A stretch of DNA of 64,000 bases, taken from contig CAMLID010000009.1 in NCBI GenBank assembly GCA_946480055.1, positions 21,567 through 85,566 on the forward strand, read 5' to 3'. This DNA comes from an uncultured Lysobacter sp. (GTDB lineage: Bacteria > Pseudomonadota > Gammaproteobacteria > Xanthomonadales > Xanthomonadaceae). Below the pieces are notes generated by a model that was not told where the DNA came from, searched no databases, and saw only the letters and a program-made list of their open reading frames with translations. Position 1 is the first letter of the stretch. Every line of letters begins with the position of its first letter. The position numbers were made by a program, and so were the translations under genes. Positions 48,545-58,900 of this stretch are shown here, piece by piece.

Positions 48545-48577
48545 TTCCCGCATGAGCCACGCAAAACCCTACGCCGC

Positions 48578-49339
48578 ATGAAACTGCTCGCCTTCGAAAC
48601 CGCGACCGAAGCCTGTTCGGTCGCGCTGTGGATCGACGGCGAAGTGCGCGAGCGCCACGAACTCGCGCCGCGCCGCCACGCCGAACTGTCCCTGCCTTGG
48701 GCCGAGCAATTGCTCGCCGACGCCGGCATCCGCAAGTCGCAGCTGGACGCGATCGCGCTGGGCCGTGGCCCGGGTGCGTTCACCGGCGTGCGCCTGGCGA
48801 TCGCGCTGGGGCAGGGCATCGCGCTGGCGCTGGACCGGCCGATCGTGGCGGTGTCGACGCTGGCGACATTGGCGATGCGCGCCCATGCCCTGGCGCCAGC
48901 CGCTTCCTGCGGGAGCGACGTGAGTCGCGATGCCGCTGCCGATGAGACCGCAACTTCCCGCGTACTCGCCTCCATCGACGCCCGCATGGGCGAGGTCTAC
49001 ACCGGCGCGTTCGAGCTGCGCGACGGCGACGCGTTCGCGCTCGACCACGAAGCCGTGCTCGCGCCCGACGCCGTCGCCTTGCCCGACGAGCGCGACGGCT
49101 GGCTCGGCGTGGGCACCGGCTTCGGCGCAGCCGACGGCGCCCTGGCGCGGCGTTACAGCGCGCGTTTCGCCGCTATCGACGCGAGCGCTCTTCCGCATGC
49201 CGCGGATCTGGCCAAGCTCGCGGCCGCGGCCTACGCACGCGGCGAAGCCCTCGCGCCGGAGCGCGTCGAGCCGGCCTACCTGCGCAACAACGTCGCCCTG
49301 ACCATCGCCGAGCAGCAGGCGCTGCGCGATTCGCGCTGA
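48578..49339 (+). CDS. tsaB: tRNA threonylcarbamoyladenosine protein TsaB
   Basis: A 253-residue ASKHA-fold partner of TsaD in t6A37 modification of ANN-decoding tRNAs. It starts MKLLAFETATEACSVAL. RRHAELSLPW, DAIALGRGPGAFTGVRLAIALGQGIALALDRPIVAVSTLA and VLASIDARMGEVYTGAF are the family blocks. Usual length is about 230; the excess is an insert at about residues 109-126 (ASCGSDVSRDAAADETATS) that is the translation of a REP (48903-48932). The frame is maintained across it. Ends PAYLRNNVA. Confidence 0.95.
   Translation: MKLLAFETATEACSVALWIDGEVRERHELAPRRHAELSLPWAEQLLADAGIRKSQLDAIALGRGPGAFTGVRLAIALGQGIALALDRPIVAVSTLATLAMRAHALAPAASCGSDVSRDAAADETATSRVLASIDARMGEVYTGAFELRDGDAFALDHEAVLAPDAVALPDERDGWLGVGTGFGAADGALARRYSARFAAIDASALPHAADLAKLAAAAYARGEALAPERVEPAYLRNNVALTIAEQQALRDSR
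48903..48932. repeat. REP inside the tsaB coding sequence
   Basis: Core stem GCGAC-GTGA-GTCGC (48914-48927) with GGGA before and GA after, the same as the intergenic copies but of the A-T stem variant. It is the only copy within a gene in this window. It adds residues between two conserved TsaB blocks. Confidence 0.9.
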
Positions 49340-49430
49340 CGCGCCGCGCATGACGTTCGACCTATAGGGCGAACGGGAACTCCGACGATATCCGCTGGGT
49401 CACTTCCTTCGCCCAAAAGGAGAAAGAAGC

Positions 49431-50048
49431 ATGGCGAAGAAAGAGAAACAGCCGGGCCTGCGCGGTTGGCTGCGCAGCGAAGGCAAGCCCTTGCTGGTGA
49501 TGCTGGTGCTGCTGACGGTGGCGCGGACCTCGTTCGCCAATCACTACACCGTGCCCAGCGGCTCGATGGAGCACACCCTGATGCCGGGCGACCATGTCGT
49601 GGTCGACATGTCGGCCTACGGTCTGCGGGTTCCGTTCACCGATACCACCCTGATTTCGCGCGGCCAGCCGCAACGCGGCGACGTGGTGGTGTTCAAATCG
49701 CCGGTCGACGGTACGCGCCTGATCAAGCGCGTCACCGCGGTGTCCGGCGATCGGGTCAGCGTGATCGATGGGCATCTGTCGATCAACGGCGTGCCGATGG
49801 CGTCGGCGGCCGAGCCGGATGTCGAACGTTTCGGCGCGCGCCGCGCGAGCCTGAATCTCGATGCCGGCGGCGGTCCCGACGTGTTCGACGCGACGATTCC
49901 GTCGGGCCAGGTGCTGGTGATGGGCGACCATCGCGGCAACAGCCAGGATGGCCGCTATTTCGGCCTGGTGCCGGCGAAATCGCTCTATGCCAAGGCGCTG
50001 GGCGTCTATTGGCGCAGCGGCGAAGGTCCGGTCTGGAAAGCGCTCTAG
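49431..50048 (+). CDS. Signal peptidase I (S26A), short form
   Basis: A 205-residue membrane serine protease. A Lys-rich N-terminus precedes one membrane helix (PLLVMLVLLTVARTSFA). The catalytic Ser 45 is in VPSGSMEHTLMPGD. The general-base Lys is in GTRLIKRVTAVSGD, and the later GDHRGNSQDGRYFGLVP box is conserved. It cleaves exported protein leaders on the periplasmic side. It is shorter and with fewer helices than E. coli LepB (324 residues) and not next to lepA, so probably a second signal peptidase. AAGGAG precedes the ATG. Confidence 0.92.
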   Translation: MAKKEKQPGLRGWLRSEGKPLLVMLVLLTVARTSFANHYTVPSGSMEHTLMPGDHVVVDMSAYGLRVPFTDTTLISRGQPQRGDVVVFKSPVDGTRLIKRVTAVSGDRVSVIDGHLSINGVPMASAAEPDVERFGARRASLNLDAGGGPDVFDATIPSGQVLVMGDHRGNSQDGRYFGLVPAKSLYAKALGVYWRSGEGPVWKAL

Positions 50049-50085
50049 CGGCCGGTTGTCCCATGGCGCCGGGCTGGGCGGCGCT

Positions 50086-50122
50086 GGCCCGGCACTGCCG
50101 GCAGCAGCGGCGGGCCGTTTTT
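50086..50122. terminator. Terminator between convergent genes
   Basis: GGCCCG (50086-50091) and CGGGCC (50111-50116) flank an inner GC-rich stem and are followed by five T (50118-50122). It would serve the signal peptidase gene. Confidence 0.55.
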
Positions 50123-50130
50123 GAGCCGGC

Positions 50131-51011
50131 TTACTCGTCGACCAGCGCCCCGTCCGGCAGGAACTGCCAGGTCCGCGTCACGTGCAGGATGTCGGGGTTT
50201 TCGTCGGTGCGCGGCAGCGGCGGGTAGGGCTCGGCGAGGCGGGCGATACGCAGGGCCGAGGCGTCGAGCAGGGGAATGCCGCTGGATTGGACGATGTCGG
50301 CGCGCTCGACGCTGCCGTCGCGGCGCACCGCCACGCTGATCACGACCTGGCCCTGCAGCCGGCGCCGGCGCGCCTCGTCGGGGTAATTGAGGTTGCCGAC
50401 CCGCTCGACCCGGTCGACCCAGCTGCGCAGGTAGCCGGCCCAGGCGTATTCCTGGGTGCTGGCGGAAACGAACTTGCGCTTGGGGCGCTTGGCGTAGCGC
50501 TCCGAGCGCAGATGGATCTCCGCCGCCAGGCGCGCCATGCGGATGTCGCGCTCGATCTTCTCCGGTCCCACCGGCAGCGGCCGTTCGGCGGGCGGGGTGG
50601 TGGCCAGGGCGCGCGTGGTCACGGTCTCGCCGCGGGTGGAGCTGATCACCCGCGCCTGCGGCGGCGGGGCCGGGGCGGGCGACTGCGCCTGCAGGGCGCG
50701 CGCGGCGACCCCGGGCTCCGGCTGCGGGGCCGGACCGGACTGGTTTTCGCGCGGACGGCTGCTCTTGTCGTGCTCGCCGCCGCCCTGGTTGCTGGCCTGG
50801 GCCATGAAATCGGCCTGCTTGGGCGTCAGCGCGGTCTGGGTCTGGGTCAGGATCACGTCCAGGGTCGGCATCACCGGCGCGGCGCTCTCCAGGGCGTAGC
50901 CGACGCCGAGCAGGAACACCCCGTGCACCAGCAGCGACAGCACCATGGTCGCGCTGAAACGGCCTTCGCCGTTCAGGCCGGCATCGCCGGGCGCGGGAGC
51001 CGCGGCCGCGC

Positions 51012-51015
<4 letters not shown>
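50131..51015 (-). CDS. tonB: TonB-family protein (TonB3-like)
   Basis: A 294-residue protein. A membrane helix at about 22-43 (ATMVLSLLVHGVFLLGVGYAL) is followed by a Pro/Gln/Ala/Ser-rich periplasmic spacer (about 60-150). The C-terminal TonB fold reads YAWAGYLRSWVDRVERVGNLNYPDEARRRRLQGQVVISVAVRRDGSVERADIVQSSG and ASALRIARLAEPYPPLP. It overlaps gshB by four bases. The tonB-gshB pair divergent from pilG reproduces the Pseudomonas tonB3-gshB-pilG locus, where TonB3 is needed for twitching. A pilus-assembly role rather than iron uptake is inferred. Confidence 0.9.
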
Positions 51016-51965
<950 letters not shown>

Positions 51966-52219
51966 TGGCGGTTCGTACCTGGAAATGTGCGCGATGGTAG
52001 CAGGCGGGTCATCGATATCTGCCATCATGTAGCGTCAGCTATGGTCCTTGCCGGGCCCATTTCTGACCTGTCGGGTCGGCCTTTGCCGGATTCCGACGGG
52101 ACCGACCCAATTCGTGCGCATGCCCGAACGCGAACGGACCGCGATGCCAACCGCAACCCCAAGAGGGCCGGCGGGCGCTGCGGCCCACGCGTTCAGCTTA
52201 TTGCTGGAAAAAAGTGTGC

Positions 52220-52248
52220 TTGACAGCATGCGCGCGGCTTGGAATAAA
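52220..52248 (+). promoter_or_regulatory. Candidate sigma-70 promoter of the pil-chp cluster
   Basis: TTGACA (52220-52225), a 17-bp spacer and AATAAA (52243-52248, 4 of 6 to consensus). It lies about 50 bp upstream of the pilG ATG and is the best -35/-10 pair seen in the window. The 340-bp gshB-pilG divergent region holds no gene. Confidence 0.6.
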
Positions 52249-52305
52249 GGCATCTTCGCGACGCGCCGGGGATTGCGCGGCGTTTCGCTCCGGGGGATAC
52301 AAAGA

Positions 52306-52704
52306 ATGCTCGATGAGGCTCGTAACGGCAGCCTCGACGGTCTGAAGGTCATGGTGATCGATGATTCCAAGACCATCCGTCGAACCGCCGAGACGCTGTT
52401 AAAACGCGAAGGTTGTGAGGTGGTCACGGCCACGGACGGATTCGAAGCACTGGCGAAGATCGCCGACCAGCATCCACAAATCATCTTCGTGGATATCATG
52501 ATGCCGCGATTGGACGGCTATCAAACCTGCGCGCTCATCAAGAACAACCAGTTGTTCAAGAGCACGCCGGTGATCATGCTGTCCTCGAAGGACGGTCTGT
52601 TCGACAAGGCGAGAGGACGCATCGTCGGTTCGGAGCAGTACCTCACCAAACCGTTCACGCGCGAGGAACTCCTCGACGCGATCCGCAAGCACGTACACGC
52701 CTGA
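52306..52704 (+). CDS. pilG: Twitching motility response regulator PilG
   Basis: A 132-residue single receiver domain. VMVIDDSKTIRRTAETLL (acidic pair), the phosphoacceptor Asp 63 in IIFVDIMMPRLDGYQTC, LSSKDGLFDKARGR and the Lys of YLTKPFTREELL complete the receiver site. Ends after one more helix, no output domain. The start at MLDEARNGSLDGLK gives normal PilG length; the frame is open 86 codons upstream across the promoter and is rejected. PilG receives phosphate from ChpA and stimulates pilus extension through PilB in Pseudomonas. Confidence 0.96.
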   Translation: MLDEARNGSLDGLKVMVIDDSKTIRRTAETLLKREGCEVVTATDGFEALAKIADQHPQIIFVDIMMPRLDGYQTCALIKNNQLFKSTPVIMLSSKDGLFDKARGRIVGSEQYLTKPFTREELLDAIRKHVHA

Positions 52705-52723
52705 CCGGGGGGTAAGGCAATCA

Positions 52724-53089
52724 ATGGCACGCATTCTTCTGATCGAGGACTCGCCGACCGATACGGCGGTCCTGACCCAGCTGCTGGAACGCAATGGACA
52801 CCAGGTGTTCACGTCCGGCAGCGCCGAGGACGGCATCGAAGCGTGCAAGCGCGAGTTGCCGGATCTGGTGCTGATGGACGTGGTACTGCCGGGCATGAAC
52901 GGGTTCCAGGCGACCCGCGCGTTGTCGCGCGACGCTGCGACCAGCGCCATCCCGGTGCTCATCGTGAGCACCAAGGGCATGGACACCGACAAGGCCTGGG
53001 GCATGCGCCAGGGCGCCAAGGACTACATCGTCAAGCCGCCGCGCGAAGATGAGCTCATCGCGCGCATCAGCGCGTTGCTCGGCGGCTGA
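52724..53089 (+). CDS. pilH: Twitching motility response regulator PilH
   Basis: A 121-residue single receiver. It opens RILLIEDSPTDTAVLTQLLERNGH. The phosphoacceptor is Asp 52 in LVLMDVVLPGMNGFQATR, with VSTKGMDTD and DYIVKPPREDELI following. It lacks an output domain. In Pseudomonas PilH acts with PilG as the second ChpA target and promotes pilus retraction or acts as a phosphate sink. A GGGGGG-type site precedes the ATG 19 bp after pilG. Confidence 0.96.
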   Translation: MARILLIEDSPTDTAVLTQLLERNGHQVFTSGSAEDGIEACKRELPDLVLMDVVLPGMNGFQATRALSRDAATSAIPVLIVSTKGMDTDKAWGMRQGAKDYIVKPPREDELIARISALLGG

Positions 53090-53107
53090 CGCCATCAGGT
53101 ACGGTCT

Positions 53108-53659
53108 ATGAACACGCAGTCGCCGTTCGATGTGCTGGCCGATTACGAGCGCCGCAGCTTGGCGCATGTGGTCGGCTTGCCCGAACAGCTCGATGCGCCG
53201 GGCCTCTGGCGCGGCGTCGGTTACCGCATCGGCGATCGCCGCCTGGCCTCGGGTTTCGACGAGGTGGTGGAAATCCTGCCGCTGCCCCAGGTCACCGCGG
53301 TGCCCGGCTCGCAGCCGTGGATGCTCGGTCTGGCCAACGTGCGCGGCAACCTGTTGCCGGTGGTCGATCTCAAGCAGTTTCTCGAAGGCACCCGCACCGT
53401 GCTGCACGAAAGCCAGCGCGTGCTGCTGGTGCGCCAGCCCGGCGGCGACGTCGCGGTGCTGATCGACGAGCTTTACGGCCAGCGCAGCTTCAACGACCAG
53501 CAGTTGGTCGCCGACGACGAGATCGCGCTGGAGCGCATGTCCGAGGGCCGCTACGCCAATTTCATCGACCGGGCCTACCGCCTGGCCGATCACCCGTGGG
53601 GGATCTTCAGCCTGGAACGGCTGGCCCGCACGCCCGAATTCCGTCAGGCCGCCGCCTGA
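53108..53659 (+). CDS. pilI: CheW-like adaptor PilI
   Basis: A 183-residue CheW-family coupling protein. VVEILPLPQVTAVPGSQPWMLGLANVRGNLLPVVDLKQFLEG is the classical CheW beta-barrel core. VLLVRQPGGDVAVLIDELYGQRSFNDQQL and the C-terminal helix follow. It links the PilJ receptor to the ChpA kinase. The two CheW-like genes in this cluster are PilI and the gene cut at 63793. Confidence 0.94.
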   Translation: MNTQSPFDVLADYERRSLAHVVGLPEQLDAPGLWRGVGYRIGDRRLASGFDEVVEILPLPQVTAVPGSQPWMLGLANVRGNLLPVVDLKQFLEGTRTVLHESQRVLLVRQPGGDVAVLIDELYGQRSFNDQQLVADDEIALERMSEGRYANFIDRAYRLADHPWGIFSLERLARTPEFRQAAA

Positions 53660-53791
53660 CGGGCCTCGGTCCGGTCCGCTAATAGCTTTCGCTACGCAAC
53701 GCCGCAACGCCCTTGCACCACTGCAGCACCGCAAAACCATTCCCCCGCCCAACCATCAAATCCGCATAAGCAACACTTTCTGAGGTCGAAC

Positions 53792-55816
53792 ATGAGCACT
53801 GTGATGGACAACGTGGCCGGCAAGGGCCGCAACCTGGGCGTCAACACCTGGCTGATCATCCTGGGCGTCTCGGTGGCAGTGTTCGGTTTGAACACAGGCT
53901 ATGCGACCTGGAAGGCGGCGCGCCTGGGCGGCGCGAGCACCGCGGCCTCCAAGCTGCAGGTGAACTCGCAGAAGCTCGCGGTGCAGGGGCGAGAAGCGGT
54001 CGGCGGCGCCAGGGAAGCTTTCGCGGCGTTCAAGGCGACCAAGACCCAGATCGACAGCGACATCCAAGAGCTCAACAGCAACTACGGCGGCACCTTCGAG
54101 GTGTCCGGCCCGATCGAGACCGTCAGCAACACCTGGGGCCTGCTCGGCAAGAACGCGGACCAGGTGCTGACCTCGGAAAAGCAGGTCCTCGACCTGGCCG
54201 GCAACTTCGACAGCTTCTCCGGCCGCGTGCCGCAGCTGCAGGCGCGCCTGGACGAACTGGTCCGCGCGATGTCGGCCTCCGGCTCGCCGTCCTCGCAGGT
54301 CTACATCGCCCTGCGCCAGGTCCTGCTGGCCGGCAACATGGCCCGCCGCATCACCGAAATCCGCGCCGGCGGCAGCGGCGCCTCGCTCGCCGGTGAAGCG
54401 CTGGGCCGCGACGCGGCGGTGTTCGGCAACGTCCTCAACGGCCTGCGCAAGGGCGGCGACACCTCCAGCGGCGTGTTGCCGCTGAGCAACGGCGGCGCCC
54501 TGGCCGCACTCGGCCAGGCCGAAGCGCTGTGGACCGAGATGAAGAAGGACCTCGACGCGATCTCGGCCAGCTCGCCCAAGCTGTTCGCCGCGCAGACCGC
54601 AGCGGAATCGATCACCAGCGGTTCGGAAAAGCTGCTGAGCGACAGCGAAAACCTGTTCAGCGCCTTCACCTCGTTCGGCTCGGTGCGCAGCACCAACCCG
54701 CTCGGCCACATCCTGGTCTCGATCATCTCGGGTATCGTCGCGCTGATCGCGATCGCCGGCTTGCTGTTCTCCTTGAACCGCGCCCAGCAGAAGCGCTACC
54801 AGACCACCAAGGAACTCAACGACCGTAACCAGGAGGCGATCATGCGCCTGCTGGACGAAATGGGTTCGCTGGCAGAAGGCGACTTGACGGTAAAGGCGAC
54901 GGTCACCGAAGACATGACCGGCGCGATCGCGGACTCGATCAACTTCGCCGTCGAACAGCTGCGCAGCTTGGTGCAGACGATTACCGACACCTCGGTGCAG
55001 GTGGCGTCCTCGGCCCAGGAAACCCAGGCCACCGCCATGCATCTGGCCGAAGCCGCGGAACACCAGGCGCAGGAAATCAACTCGGCCTCCGACCGCATCA
55101 GCGAAATCGCGGCCTCGATCGATCAGGTCTCGAAGAACTCGGCCGAATCGGCGGACGTGGCGCAGCGCTCGGTGCAGATCGCGACCAAGGGCGCGGGCGT
55201 GGTGCGGCAGACGATTCAGGGCATGGACTCGATCCGCGACCAGATCCAGGAAACCTCGAAGCGAATCAAACGCCTGGGCGAAAGCTCGCAGGAAATCGGC
55301 TCGATCGTCGAACTGATCAACGACATCTCGGAACAGACCAACATCCTGGCGCTGAACGCCGCAATTCAGGCCGCCTCGGCCGGTGAAGCGGGCCGCGGGT
55401 TCGCGGTCGTGGCCGACGAAGTGCAGCGACTCGCAGAACGCGCGTCCAACGCGACGAAGCGAATCGAGACGCTGGTCCAGACAATTCAGTCCGACACCAA
55501 CGAAGCTGTGAGCTCCATGGAGCAGACGACCTCGGAAGTGGTCGCCGGCGCCCGACTGGCCGAGGACGCGGGTACCGCGCTGGGCGAGATCGAAAAGGTG
55601 TCGTCCGACTTGTCCAACCTCATTCAAGGCATTTCCAGCGCGGCGCAGCAGCAGTCCAGCGCGGCCTCGAACATCACTCAAACCATGAACACGATTCAGC
55701 AAATCACCTCGCAGACCTCTCAGGGCGCCAACCAGACGGCCGAGTCGATCGGTAATCTGGCGCAGTTGGCCGCCGACCTGCGCCGCTCGGTCGCCGACTT
55801 CAAGCTGCCGGCCTAA
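53792..55816 (+). CDS. pilJ: Methyl-accepting chemoreceptor PilJ
   Basis: A 674-residue receptor. The first membrane helix is at about 17-38 ([20 protein letters not shown]). A periplasmic PilJ-type sensor of about 265 residues follows. The second helix is [20 protein letters not shown] (about 305-330). A HAMP and a methylated signalling domain come next, with the hairpin tip [42 protein letters not shown]. The ends [12 protein letters not shown] and [14 protein letters not shown] match PilJ of Pseudomonas. It senses surface contact and pilus-associated signals and feeds ChpA. Confidence 0.96.
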   Translation: MSTVMDNVAGKGRNLGVNTWLIILGVSVAVFGLNTGYATWKAARLGGASTAASKLQVNSQKLAVQGREAVGGAREAFAAFKATKTQIDSDIQELNSNYGGTFEVSGPIETVSNTWGLLGKNADQVLTSEKQVLDLAGNFDSFSGRVPQLQARLDELVRAMSASGSPSSQVYIALRQVLLAGNMARRITEIRAGGSGASLAGEALGRDAAVFGNVLNGLRKGGDTSSGVLPLSNGGALAALGQAEALWTEMKKDLDAISASSPKLFAAQTAAESITSGSEKLLSDSENLFSAFTSFGSVRSTNPLGHILVSIISGIVALIAIAGLLFSLNRAQQKRYQTTKELNDRNQEAIMRLLDEMGSLAEGDLTVKATVTEDMTGAIADSINFAVEQLRSLVQTITDTSVQVASSAQETQATAMHLAEAAEHQAQEINSASDRISEIAASIDQVSKNSAESADVAQRSVQIATKGAGVVRQTIQGMDSIRDQIQETSKRIKRLGESSQEIGSIVELINDISEQTNILALNAAIQAASAGEAGRGFAVVADEVQRLAERASNATKRIETLVQTIQSDTNEAVSSMEQTTSEVVAGARLAEDAGTALGEIEKVSSDLSNLIQGISSAAQQQSSAASNITQTMNTIQQITSQTSQGANQTAESIGNLAQLAADLRRSVADFKLPA

Positions 55817-55917
55817 GCCCAGGACGACGAGGTCGCAATCAGGATGAAGATCCCAGCCGCAAGGCTTCTCCAGGACCGGCGAACACGCCGAGGCCTCGCT
55901 TACGGGCGGGGGGCGGC

Positions 55918-58900
55918 ATGACCGCACTGCGAGAAGCGATCGATACCACCACGCTGGGCTGGATCAAGCCGGAGCTGGACGAAACCCTGCGCCAGGCGCG
56001 TCAGGAGATCGAGGCCTACGCCGAAGATCCCACCGACACCAGCCGCATGCGTTTCTGCGCCAGCCACCTGCACCAGGTGCACGGCACCCTGCGCATGGTC
56101 GAGCTGTACGCCCCGGCCATGGTCGCCGAGGAAATGGAGCGCCTGGCGCTGGCGCTGCAGCAGGGCCAGGTCGGCGATCGCGACGAAGCCTGCGCGGCAC
56201 TGATGCGCGGCGTCGTGCTGCTGCCCGACTATCTGGAACGCCTGCAGGGCGGTCACCGCGATATTCCGATCGTGCTGCTGCCGCTGCTCAACGAACTGCG
56301 CGCCTCGCGCGGCGAGCCCGGTCTCAACGAAAGCGTGCTGTTCGCGCCCGACCTCGACCGTCCTCTGCCGGCGCACCTCGCGCCGCCGCCGCCGAGCTCG
56401 GCCGCGCGCGGCAACACTAATCTGCACCTGTCGGCCCTGCGCGATGCCCTCGCGGCGTGGCCGGAAGACGGCGCGCCGGCCGACGCCGGCAAGCTCGCCC
56501 AGGCCGTCGACGGCCTGCTCGCCGATGTCGTGCTGGAACCGGTGCGGCGCATGCTGTGGGTGGCCTCCTCGGTCGCCGGCGCGCTGCGCGACGGCGCCCT
56601 GCCGGCCACGCGCGCGCTGCGCCAGGCCTTCGGCGGCGTCGAACGCGAAGCCCGGCAGATGCTCGCCGACGACGGTTTCGCCGCTCCGCGCGGCGAACCC
56701 GCGGCCGAGCCGACCCGCCAGCTGCTGTATCACGTCGCCCACAGCGACGGCCGCCATCCGGCCCTGGACGACCTGCGCCAGACCTTCGAGCTCGACTCGC
56801 ATCTGCCCAGCGAATCCGAACTCGAACACGCCCGCGGCAGCCTCAGCGGCCGCAACCGCGCGCTGCTGGACACCGTGTCGGCGGCGATCAAGGAAGACCT
56901 GCTGCGGGTCAAGGACGCGCTCGACCTGCACCTGCGCACCAATCAGACCGATGCCAGCCAGCTGCGACCGCAGGTCGAAGCGCTGGCCCGCGTCAGCGAC
57001 ACCCTGGGCATGATGGGGCTGGGCGTCGCCCGCACTGTGGTGCTGCAGCAGCGCGACGCCATGATCGAAATCGCCGAGGGCAAGCGCCCGGCGGACGAAG
57101 GCGCGCTGCTCGATGTCGCCGGCGCGCTGCTCTACGTCGATGCCTCGCTGGACGATCAGGTCTCGCGCCTGGGCCTGCCCGAGGCCAAGGCCGACGAAGA
57201 CCTACTGGCCGGCGAATCGCGCAAGGTGCTGGACGTGGTCGTGCGCGAAGCCATCGCCAACTTCGGCGACGCGCGCCAATCCTTCGTCGCCTTCGTCGAA
57301 ACCAACTGGGATCACGCCGAGCTGGTCGAAGTACCGCGCGTGCTGGACGAAGTCGCCGGCGCGCTGCGCATGCTGGAACTGCCGCTGCCGGCCGATTACC
57401 TGACCGGCGTCAAGCGCTACACCGAGGTCGAGCTGATCGGCCGCCACCGTGTACCCAACGGTCAGCAGCTCGACACCCTGGCCGACGCGCTCGCGAGCCT
57501 GGAGTACTACCTCGAAGCGCTGCGCGAGCAGCGTCCGAACCGCGACGACATTCTCGACATCGCGCGCCAGAGCCTGGAAGCGCTGCGCTACTGGCCGCTG
57601 CCGGAGATCGTGCGCGAGCCCGACCCCTCCGTCGCCGCGGCCGAAGCCACGGCCGCCGCGGGCCGTATCGAACTGCCGGAAGCGTCCGAGATCGACGCCA
57701 TGGTCGCCGGTCGCTCGCACCTGGACTACGTCGCACCGGAAATACAGGCCGCCGCGCCGGTTGCGCCCGCGCCCGCGCCGCAAGCGGAGCCCGTGCCCGC
57801 GGTCGCCGAACTTCCGCGCCAGTCCGCCGCCACCGGCGGTTTCGCGCACAGCGACGACATCGACGACGAAATCCGCGACATCTTCCTGGAAGAGTTCCAG
57901 GAAGAGATCGGCAACCTCGACGAGCTGCTCCCGGCCTGGCGCGAAGCGCCCGAGGACCTGGAGCGCCTGTATCCGATCCGCCGCGTCTTCCACACCCTCA
58001 AGGGCAGCGGCCGCCTGGTCGGCGCCAAGACCCTGGGCGAGTTCAGCTGGAAGATCGAAAGCCTGCTCAACCGCGTGCGCGACCACGGCCGTACGGTCAG
58101 CCCCGAGCTGATCGACCTGGTGGGTCACGCTCACCGCGCGCTGCCGCAGCTGTATTCGGCGCTGCGCAACGAAGGCCCGGTCACCGCCGATCTGGCCGGC
58201 ATCGAGGCTCACGCGGATCTGCTCGCCACCGGCGAGGAAGCCTTCTACCGGCCGATGCACATTGTCGCGCCGACCGTGCCTGCCGTGGAAATTCCGGCCG
58301 AGCCCGTGCCGGAAGCCGTCGCCGAGGTTCCGGTCGCGGTCGAACCCGAAAGCTTCGTGCTCGACATCGAGCCCGAAGCAGCGCCCGCGGTGGAAGCCGA
58401 GATCGTCGAAGCCGCGACCCCGGTCGCCGCTGTCGAGCCGGGCAGCGTGCCCGCTTCGGTCGACGCAGTGCTGCTGGAGATTCTCGATACCGAGGTCACC
58501 GGCCATCTGGTCACGATCCAGCGTTGGCTCGCCGCCGCCCAGGCCGCGCCGTCGCCGGCGGACGATGGTCTGCAGCGCGCGATCCACACTCTCAACGGCG
58601 CGTTCGCGATGACCGAAGTACCGGTCATCACCGACGTGATCGCCCCGACCGAGGTTTACGTCAAGCGTCTGCTGGCTGCGGGCAGCCCGGCCAGCGACGA
58701 AGGCGTCGCCGCCATCGGCGCGGTCGCGGTCGCGATCGAACGCACCCTCGCCAGCCTCAAGTCCGAACCGCAGAGCGTGCCGGTATTCCCCGGTTTGGCC
58801 GAGCGCATGCTCGCGCTGCGCGACAGCCTGCCCGATGCGCGTTCGAACCTGCAGTTCGAAGAGCCGCATCTGGAAACGGTGGAATCGGTCGAGTCGCCGT

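Noticed and set aside
52048..52305. Upstream extension of pilG by 86 codons
   Set aside because: It would place the best promoter-like pair inside the gene and add an N-terminus not found in PilG.
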